11,530 nucleotides of DNA, taken from positions 1-11,530 of the forward strand of contig JADFGB010000014.1 of NCBI GenBank assembly GCA_022567875.1. Reading direction: 5' to 3'. The notes beneath the pieces were generated by a model. That model did no database searches. It had not been told where the DNA came from and was given only the letters and a program-made list of their open reading frames with translations. Origin of the DNA: Bacteroidota bacterium. Lineage in GTDB: Bacteria; Bacteroidota; Ignavibacteria; Ignavibacteriales; Ignavibacteriaceae. Position 1 is the stretch's first letter; the number at the start of each line of letters is the position of its first letter. The position numbers and the translations under genes were made by a program. This document shows positions 7,105 through 11,530 of this stretch, one piece after another.

Positions 7105-7453
7105 AATTCTCTGCCTTAGTAGCAACAACTATTGTTAAATGACAAGATCTTTTTCTAATTTTGTAAGCTCTTCCCATTGCCCGCGGCATAATTCTTTTAA
7201 TTGTAGGTCCCTGATTAACAAAAGCTTCTTTAACAAATAAATCTGCAGGATCTGTTCTTGTTGATTCTTCACTATTTAGCAAATTAGCCACAGCCGATCT
7301 TAAAGTAGTTTCAACATCGTTTGAAGCATGTTTTTTATGAAAATGAAGAATCTCAATTGCTTTTTCTACTGACATACCTCTAATAAGATCTACAACCAAT
7401 CTCATTTTCCTTGGTGAAGATGGTATGTATTTATTTATTGCTCTTGCTTCCAT
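7103..7453 (-). CDS. rplV: 50S ribosomal protein L22
   Basis: L22 sends a long beta-hairpin into the exit tunnel, where it forms part of the constriction contacted by macrolides and arrest peptides. From ATG at 7453 the product is 116 residues: MEARAINKYIPSSPRKMRLVVDLIRG at the N-terminus, LRSAVANLL in the middle, and the hairpin region EAFVNQGPTIKRIMPRAMGRAYKIRKRSCHLTIVV (about 76-110). A TTG three codons further upstream (7462) would add MNN, but it lies only 3 nt from the AAGGA sequence, whereas the ATG is 12 nt from it and gives the conserved MEARA opening. The choice of ATG is therefore favoured but not certain. It is 27 nt after rpsS. Confidence 0.95.
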   Translation of the reverse strand: MEARAINKYIPSSPRKMRLVVDLIRGMSVEKAIEILHFHKKHASNDVETTLRSAVANLLNSEESTRTDPADLFVKEAFVNQGPTIKRIMPRAMGRAYKIRKRSCHLTIVVATKAEN

Positions 7454-7480
7454 ATTATTCAAAATTCCTTTAAATCTTTA

Positions 7481-7765
7481 TTAACTTCTTGAAGCTTTCT
7501 CTGCTTTTGTTCCAGGATGTCCTCTAAAAATTCTTGTAGGAGAAAACTCTCCGAGTTTATGACCAACCATATTTTCAGTAATATAAACAGGTATCATTTT
7601 ATTACCATTATGAACCGCTATTGTATGCCCTACAAAGTCAGGCGTAATAGTTGAAGCACGAGACCAAGTTTTTATAATCTTTTTCTGATTAGATTCGTTT
7701 AGCTTTTGTATTTTTGCATTAAGCTTATAATCAATAAATGGTCCTTTTTTAACTGAACGTGGCAT
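7481..7765 (-). CDS. rpsS: 30S ribosomal protein S19
   Basis: S19 is in the small-subunit head and forms intersubunit bridge B1a with S13. The 94-residue product begins [15 protein letters not shown] and has the family signature around [29 protein letters not shown] (about 57-85), with a basic C-terminal tail. Length is normal. The ATG at 7765 is preceded by AGAGAG at close spacing and lies 9 nt after the rplB stop. Confidence 0.97.
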   Translation of the reverse strand: MPRSVKKGPFIDYKLNAKIQKLNESNQKKIIKTWSRASTITPDFVGHTIAVHNGNKMIPVYITENMVGHKLGEFSPTRIFRGHPGTKAEKASRS

Positions 7766-7774
7766 ATATTCTCT

Positions 7775-8605
7775 CTACTTTTTAGTCCTTTTTTTAACAA
7801 TATATTTATTTGATTCTTTTTTATGTTTTCTTGTTTTTAATCCTTTTGCTGCTTGACCCCAAGGAGATACAGGATGACCACCGCCTGAAGTTTTACCTTC
7901 ACCACCTCCCATCGGGTGATCAACAGGGTTCATTGCAACACCTCTAACTTTAGGTCTTCTGCCTTTCCATCTCATTCTTCCTGCTTTACCCCAAACAATA
8001 TTTTCCTGTTCTGAATTGCCAACAATACCGTAGGTTGCCATACATTCTAAAGACACAAGTCTTACTTCACCCGAAGGCATTTTTAATTGCGCATATTTGC
8101 CTTCTTTTGCCATAACCTGAATAGCTGCACCTGCACTTCTTCCTAGTTGACCTCCTTTGCCCGGTCTCATCTCAACATTGTGAATCATACTGCCCACAGG
8201 CATATCTTTCAAATGCATTGCGTTACCAACACTAATTTCACTCTTGCTGCCTGCCATAACTGTGGCACCAACTTTTAATCCTTCAGGTGCAAGAATATAT
8301 CTTTTTTCACCGTCTGCATAGTGTAATAATGCTATTCTGCAAGTTCTGTTAGGATCATATTCTATTGAAAAAACTTTTGCCGGAACGCCATGTTTATCTC
8401 TCTTAAAATCTATTATTCTATATTTTCTTTTATGACCACCGCCAATATGTCTTGATGTAATTCGTCCTTTATTATTACGTCCACCAGATTTCTTAAGTGA
8501 AACGGTTAAAGATTTTTCCGGTGTAGTTTTTGTAATCTCATCAAAAGATGAGCGTGACATAAATCTTGTCCCGGGTGTCATTGGTCTTAATTTTTTAATA
8601 GCCAT
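7775..8605 (-). CDS. rplB: 50S ribosomal protein L2
   Basis: L2 is a core large-subunit protein needed for subunit joining and peptidyl-transferase activity. The 276-residue product has the usual two parts: an OB-fold-like RNA-binding domain (about 60-130, with [21 protein letters not shown]) and an SH3-like domain (about 135-200, with [27 protein letters not shown]), then a basic C-terminus. The signature near residues 222-238 reads [17 protein letters not shown]. The histidine equivalent to E. coli His229, implicated in activity, is present (residue 230); the second histidine of DHPHGG is Met, a natural variant in many bacteria. The ATG at 8605 has AGGA nearby and is 22 nt after rplW. Confidence 0.98.
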   Translation of the reverse strand: MAIKKLRPMTPGTRFMSRSSFDEITKTTPEKSLTVSLKKSGGRNNKGRITSRHIGGGHKRKYRIIDFKRDKHGVPAKVFSIEYDPNRTCRIALLHYADGEKRYILAPEGLKVGATVMAGSKSEISVGNAMHLKDMPVGSMIHNVEMRPGKGGQLGRSAGAAIQVMAKEGKYAQLKMPSGEVRLVSLECMATYGIVGNSEQENIVWGKAGRMRWKGRRPKVRGVAMNPVDHPMGGGEGKTSGGGHPVSPWGQAAKGLKTRKHKKESNKYIVKKRTKK

Positions 8606-8627
8606 TTATCTATCCTAATAACAATAT

Positions 8628-8921
8628 CTATACTTGTTCAAAAAGCTCTATTGTATCCCCTTCTTTCAAAGTAATTATTGCTTTTTTATATTTTGAAGTT
8701 TTTCCAGTAAATCTTCCACTTTTTCTAAACTGAGTTTTAGTTTTACCGGAATAGTTTAATGTTTTAACATCAGTTACTTTTACTTGAAAACTCTGTTCAA
8801 TTGCTTTTGCAATTTCAATTTTATTTGCCTTTGGGTTAACTATAAAACCATATTTTCCTTCATCGGCAGTTAAATTTGTCATTTTCTCAGTTATTAATGG
8901 TTTTATTAATATTTGATGCAT
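8628..8921 (-). CDS. rplW: 50S ribosomal protein L23
   Basis: L23 sits at the exit of the polypeptide tunnel and docks trigger factor and SRP. The 97-residue product begins MHQILIKPLITEKMT and contains the family block YGFIVNPKANKIEIAKAIEQSFQVKVTDVKTLNYSGKTK (about 24-62), ending with KKAIITLKEGDTIELFE. Length is typical. The start is only 1 nt after the rplD stop, with its GAGGCGG ribosome site inside the end of rplD, so coupling to L4 translation is likely. Confidence 0.97.
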   Translation of the reverse strand: MHQILIKPLITEKMTNLTADEGKYGFIVNPKANKIEIAKAIEQSFQVKVTDVKTLNYSGKTKTQFRKSGRFTGKTSKYKKAIITLKEGDTIELFEQV

Positions 8922-8922
8922 G

Positions 8923-9570
8923 TTAGTTAACCGCCTCTGCTTTGGTTCTAAAAGTATTTATAATATCTTCTAAAGCACTTTTTTGAATTATCATCATTTG
9001 ATTATTTACTATATCGTATGTAGACGCTTTATCGGCTTCTAATATTTTTATTTTAGGTATATTTCTACCAGATTTATAAACACTGATAAGGTTGTTTTTT
9101 GTAAGAATAAGAACTTTTTTACCATTAAGTTTTAATGCACTCAAAATATTTAAAAGTTCTTTAGTTTTTGGAACATCAAAATTGAAATCTTCAACAATCA
9201 TTAATTGTTCATCTTTAACTTTGTAGCTTAATGCTGATTTTCTTGCAAGTCTGCTTGCCTTTTTAGGAAGATCTTGTCTGTAACTTCTTGGACGAGGACC
9301 AAATATAGTTCCGCCGCCAACCCATAAAGGAGATCTGATTGTACCTGCTCTTGCGCCTCCTCTTCCCTTTTGTTTAAAAGGTTTTCTACCGCCGCCGCGT
9401 ACTTCACTTCTTTCTTTAGCTTTGTGTGTACCTTGTCTTTGATTTGCTAAATAAGCTTTTACAGAAAGATAAATAGCATGATCGTTAGGCTCAATGCCAA
9501 AAATATCATCTGCAAGATCTATTTTCTCACCTGTAGTTTTTCCGTCTATTTTATATACTTCTAATTTCAT
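8923..9570 (-). CDS. rplD: 50S ribosomal protein L4
   Basis: L4 is an early assembly protein whose long loop reaches the exit-tunnel constriction opposite L22; in E. coli it also represses the S10 operon. The 215-residue product is slightly longer than the usual 200-210. The tunnel loop spans about residues 45-100 (RQGTHKAKERSEVRGGGRKPFKQKGRGGARAG.., then GGGTIFGPRPRSY). The C-terminal domain contains VLILTKNN and a final helix with a short tail. The ATG at 9570 has only a weak purine stretch upstream (AAGAAG), 28 nt after rplC. No S10-leader-like hairpin for L4 control is evident upstream of rpsJ. Confidence 0.97.
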   Translation of the reverse strand: MKLEVYKIDGKTTGEKIDLADDIFGIEPNDHAIYLSVKAYLANQRQGTHKAKERSEVRGGGRKPFKQKGRGGARAGTIRSPLWVGGGTIFGPRPRSYRQDLPKKASRLARKSALSYKVKDEQLMIVEDFNFDVPKTKELLNILSALKLNGKKVLILTKNNLISVYKSGRNIPKIKILEADKASTYDIVNNQMMIIQKSALEDIINTFRTKAEAVN

Positions 9571-9598
9571 AATCTATTCTTACTTCTTTATTATAAGC

Positions 9599-10222
9599 CT
9601 ATTGCTTAACCAATTCAACAATTGAATTTATTGGGCCAGGAACTGAACCGTTAACTAATATTAAATTTTCTTCCGGTATTACTTTAATTACTTCCAAATT
9701 TGATACGGTTATAAATTTACCACCTGTTCTCCCAGCCATCCTCATACCTTTGAATACTCTTGACGGGTCAGAACTTTGACCAATTGAACCCGGTGCCCTT
9801 AATCTATTACTTTGACCGTGAGTTGTTCCACCAACACCTTTAAATCCGTGTCTTTTTATTACCCCCTGAAATCCTTTTCCTTTACTCTTTGCTCTTACCT
9901 TAATTTTTTCACCCTCTTTAAAAAAGTCAGCTTTAATTTCATCACCAACTTTGTATTCAGAAATTTCATCAAAACGAAATTCTTTTAAATAAGCTGTTGA
10001 TTCAACATTGTTCTTTTTAAAATGACCTAGAATTGGTTTGTTCAAGTTTTTCTCTTTTCTTGTTCCAAAACCAATTTGTAAAGCTTCATAACCATCTTTT
10101 TCTTGTGTCCTAATAGTCACAACTTTACAAGGACCTGCCTGAATAGCAGTAACAGGTATCATTCGTCCTTTTTCGCCATAAATACTTGACATTCCTAATT
10201 TTTTACCTAATATGCCGGACAT
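9599..10222 (-). CDS. rplC: 50S ribosomal protein L3
   Basis: L3 initiates large-subunit assembly with L24 and extends a loop close to the peptidyl-transferase centre. The 207-residue product opens MSGILGKKLGMSSIYGEKGRMIPVTAI, carries the KVRAKSKGKGFQGVIKRHGFKG block (about 108-129), and the centre-reaching loop LRAPGSIGQSSDPSRVFKGMRMAGRTGG (about 141-168). The GSIGQ motif that in other bacteria is near the methylated glutamine is intact. The ATG at 10222 has GGAG 5 nt upstream. It follows rpsJ by 16 nt and ends with TAG. Confidence 0.97.
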   Translation of the reverse strand: MSGILGKKLGMSSIYGEKGRMIPVTAIQAGPCKVVTIRTQEKDGYEALQIGFGTRKEKNLNKPILGHFKKNNVESTAYLKEFRFDEISEYKVGDEIKADFFKEGEKIKVRAKSKGKGFQGVIKRHGFKGVGGTTHGQSNRLRAPGSIGQSSDPSRVFKGMRMAGRTGGKFITVSNLEVIKVIPEENLILVNGSVPGPINSIVELVKQ

Positions 10223-10238
10223 CTTTACTCCAATTTCA

Positions 10239-10547
10239 TTAAAGCTTTATTTCAATATCTACACCCGCCGGTATATCTAACTTACTTAGAGAATCAACGG
10301 TTTTATTATTTGAATTATGAATATCTATAATTCTTTTGTGTGAACGCGTTTCAAATTGTTCACGTGATTTTTTGTCAACATGCGGAGACTTTAACACTGT
10401 GTATAAAGTTCTTTTTGTAGGCAATGGAATAGGACCTGAAACTATTGCACCAGTACTTTTTACTGTTTTAATAATCTTCTCGGTTGATTTATCAATCAAT
10501 ATATGATCATATGATTTCAATTTTATTCTTATTTTCTGTCCAGCCAA
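10239..10547 (-). CDS. rpsJ: 30S ribosomal protein S10 (NusE), TTG start
   Basis: S10 belongs to the small-subunit head and, as NusE, pairs with NusB and NusG in transcription antitermination and transcription-translation coupling. The 102-residue product contains [30 protein letters not shown] (about 5-34) and the flexible-loop signature [40 protein letters not shown] (about 37-76). The start is TTG at 10545-10547: a TAA codon directly abuts it upstream in frame, and AAGGAG lies 7 nt before it. Classical S10 operons begin here. In this window the gene follows tuf by 73 nt with no clear promoter or L4-binding leader. Confidence 0.97.
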   Translation of the reverse strand: MAGQKIRIKLKSYDHILIDKSTEKIIKTVKSTGAIVSGPIPLPTKRTLYTVLKSPHVDKKSREQFETRSHKRIIDIHNSNNKTVDSLSKLDIPAGVDIEIKL

Positions 10548-10560
10548 TTAAAGTCTCCTT
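10545..10560 (-). promoter_or_regulatory. rpsJ SD and TTG start
   Basis: AAGGAG (10555-10560 on the minus strand) is followed by ACTTTAA and TTG (10545-10547). The TAA next to the TTG closes the frame upstream, so the TTG is the only reasonable start for S10. Confidence 0.85.
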
Positions 10561-10620
10561 TATGTAAATATTTTATAATAGAAAAAGATTAAAAATCCCT
10601 TCCTAAAATTGAATTATTTA

Positions 10621-11394
10621 TTATTCAATAATTTTAGTTACAACACCAGCACCTACTGTTTTACCACCTTCACGGATAGCAAAACGTAAACCGTCTTCCA
10701 TTGCAATATCTGTAATAAGTTCAATACTTAGTTTTACATTATCACCAGGCATAACCATTTCAGTTCCTGAAGGTAAAGTTGCAACACCTGTTACATCAGT
10801 TGTTCTAAAATAGAATTGTGGTCTGTAACCGTTAAAAAAAGGTGTGTGTCTTCCGCCTTCGTTTTTTGATAAAATATATACTTCACCTTCAAATTTGTGG
10901 TGAGGTGTAATAGAACCGGTTTTAGCTAAAACCATTCCTCTTAATATTTCTTTTTTATCAATACCGCGTAAAAGTATACCGGCATTGTCGCCAGCCATAG
11001 CTGAATCAAGTTCTTTTCTAAACATTTCAACACCCGTAACAACTGTTTTTTTGTGCAAACCTAAACCGATAAGTTCAACTTCTTCCTGAATTTTAACTTG
11101 ACCTCTTTCTACTCTACCGGTTGCAACTGTTCCTCTTCCTGTAATAGAAAAAACATCTTCAACAGGCATTAAGAAAGGTTTATCATTATCTCTTTCAGGT
11201 ACAGGAATGTATGTATCTACTGCCTCTAAAAGCTCCCAAATACAATTAAATCTTTCGTCATCAGCAGGGGCTCCGGATGCGGCTGCTTCTAAAGCTTTAA
11301 GTGCAGAACCTTTTATAATAGGAATTTCGTCTCCTGGGAATTCATACTCATTTAATAAATCTCTTAATTCAACTTCAACTAATTCAATTAACTC
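10621..11394 (-). CDS. tuf: Elongation factor Tu, 5' part replaced at a chimeric junction
   Basis: EF-Tu carries aminoacyl-tRNA to the ribosomal A site as a GTP complex. The 257 codons from 11394 to the TAA at 10621 align with EF-Tu from about E. coli residue 140 to the end: [27 protein letters not shown], the G5 motif GSAL, domain II ([26 protein letters not shown]) and domain III ([25 protein letters not shown], then [18 protein letters not shown]). The loop after G5 ([17 protein letters not shown]) is about 7 residues longer than in E. coli. Upstream of 11394 the frame continues to 11472 but the residues ([14 protein letters not shown]) are unlike EF-Tu. Missing are the P-loop, switch regions, DxxG and NKxD, so as it stands this cannot be a working GTPase. 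Whether the gene is really broken or only the contig is chimeric cannot be told here. Confidence 0.93.
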   Translation of the reverse strand, partial: ELIELVEVELRDLLNEYEFPGDEIPIIKGSALKALEAAASGAPADDERFNCIWELLEAVDTYIPVPERDNDKPFLMPVEDVFSITGRGTVATGRVERGQVKIQEEVELIGLGLHKKTVVTGVEMFRKELDSAMAGDNAGILLRGIDKKEILRGMVLAKTGSITPHHKFEGEVYILSKNEGGRHTPFFNGYRPQFYFRTTDVTGVATLPSGTEMVMPGDNVKLSIELITDIAMEDGLRFAIREGGKTVGAGVVTKIIE

Positions 11395-11398
11395 AACA

Positions 11399-11530
11399 GG
11401 GAATATAACTGCAATTGGTGCGTTCGGAGGACAGATTTGGATAAATGACACAACTGTTACATTATCTGCATATTATAATGCATCAGGAGACAACTCATCT
11501 GCAGATGGGAATGTAAATATTATTTATTGT
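11399..11530 (+). CDS. Fragment of unidentified plus-strand protein, possibly surface or phage structural
   Basis: From 11399 to the right edge the plus strand is open for 44 codons with no stop. It has the composition of a beta-rich extracellular or virion protein: Gly, Asn, Ser and Thr abundant, no Lys, Arg or Glu, alternating hydrophobics ([17 protein letters not shown]) and an end reading GNVNIIYC. The frame stays open leftwards into the antisense of tuf, where it reads Ser/Thr/Asn-rich ([11 protein letters not shown]), so neither a start nor an end is visible. The minus strand here has a stop at 11473-11475 and no EF-Tu homology. I do not recognise the family. The coding call rests only on an open frame and plausible composition over 132 nt, and it begins exactly where EF-Tu homology ends. 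Confidence 0.4.

Noticed and set aside
7900..7925. L2 signature DHPMGGGEG instead of DHPHGGGEG as a damaged active residue
   Set aside because: The histidine equivalent to E. coli His229 is kept; only the second, variable histidine is Met, which is a common natural variant.
10560..10600. Possible promoter (TATAAA-like box) before rpsJ
   Set aside because: In such AT-rich DNA TATAAA-like hexamers are expected by chance. I could not find a matching -35 box or a Bacteroidota-type TAnnTTTG element at proper spacing.

Overview
This window is an almost unbroken S10-spc ribosomal-protein supercluster read entirely on the minus strand. Running from high to low coordinates, the order is tuf (3' part), rpsJ, rplC, rplD, rplW, rplB, rpsS, rplV, rpsC, rplP, rpmC, rpsQ, rplN, rplX, rplE, rpsN, rpsH, rplF, rplR, tRNA-Gln, rpsE, rpmD, rplO and secY (cut by the left edge). 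The order is the canonical bacterial one. Most gaps are 1-28 nt, and no rho-independent terminator is visible anywhere, so the genes probably form one transcriptional unit.

The DNA is AT-rich. The protein signatures suggest a Bacteroidota/Chlorobiota-like bacterium, possibly from the Ignavibacteria side. These include a long S14 without zinc ligands, L2 with [11 protein letters not shown]-Tu with a lengthened segment after the G5 motif, and SecY with the usual RRIPVQYAKRVVGR loop. Several genes have clear Shine-Dalgarno (SD) sequences (AGGAGG-type before rpsH and rpsC, AAGGAG before rpsJ). That fits Bacteroidia and Flavobacteriia poorly, because those groups rarely use SD sequences. The placement is an inference from memory of the families, not from a search.

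Region by region: 11395-11530 is foreign to the operon. EF-Tu homology stops abruptly at about 11394 and the rest reads as an open plus-strand frame resembling a beta-rich surface or structural protein, so the right end is a rearrangement or an assembly chimera. Positions 10621-11394 hold the C-terminal two thirds of EF-Tu. Positions 5761-10547 hold the S10-operon genes (S10, L3, L4, L23, L2, S19, L22, S3, L16, L29), and S17 follows at 5501-5758. Positions 1124-5480 hold the spc-operon genes L14 to L15, interrupted at 2369-2439 by a tRNA-Gln(UUG) gene. Positions 1-1112 encode the first 370 residues of SecY.

Together the genes supply most proteins of both ribosomal subunits, the elongation factor that delivers aminoacyl-tRNA, a tRNA, and the membrane channel that exports nascent proteins. 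No intergenic stretch exceeds 300 bases. I found no new multi-gene system. The points worth a second look are the tRNA inside the spc cluster, the chimeric tuf junction, the cluster of TTG and GTG starts, and the lysine-rich N-terminal extension on L5.
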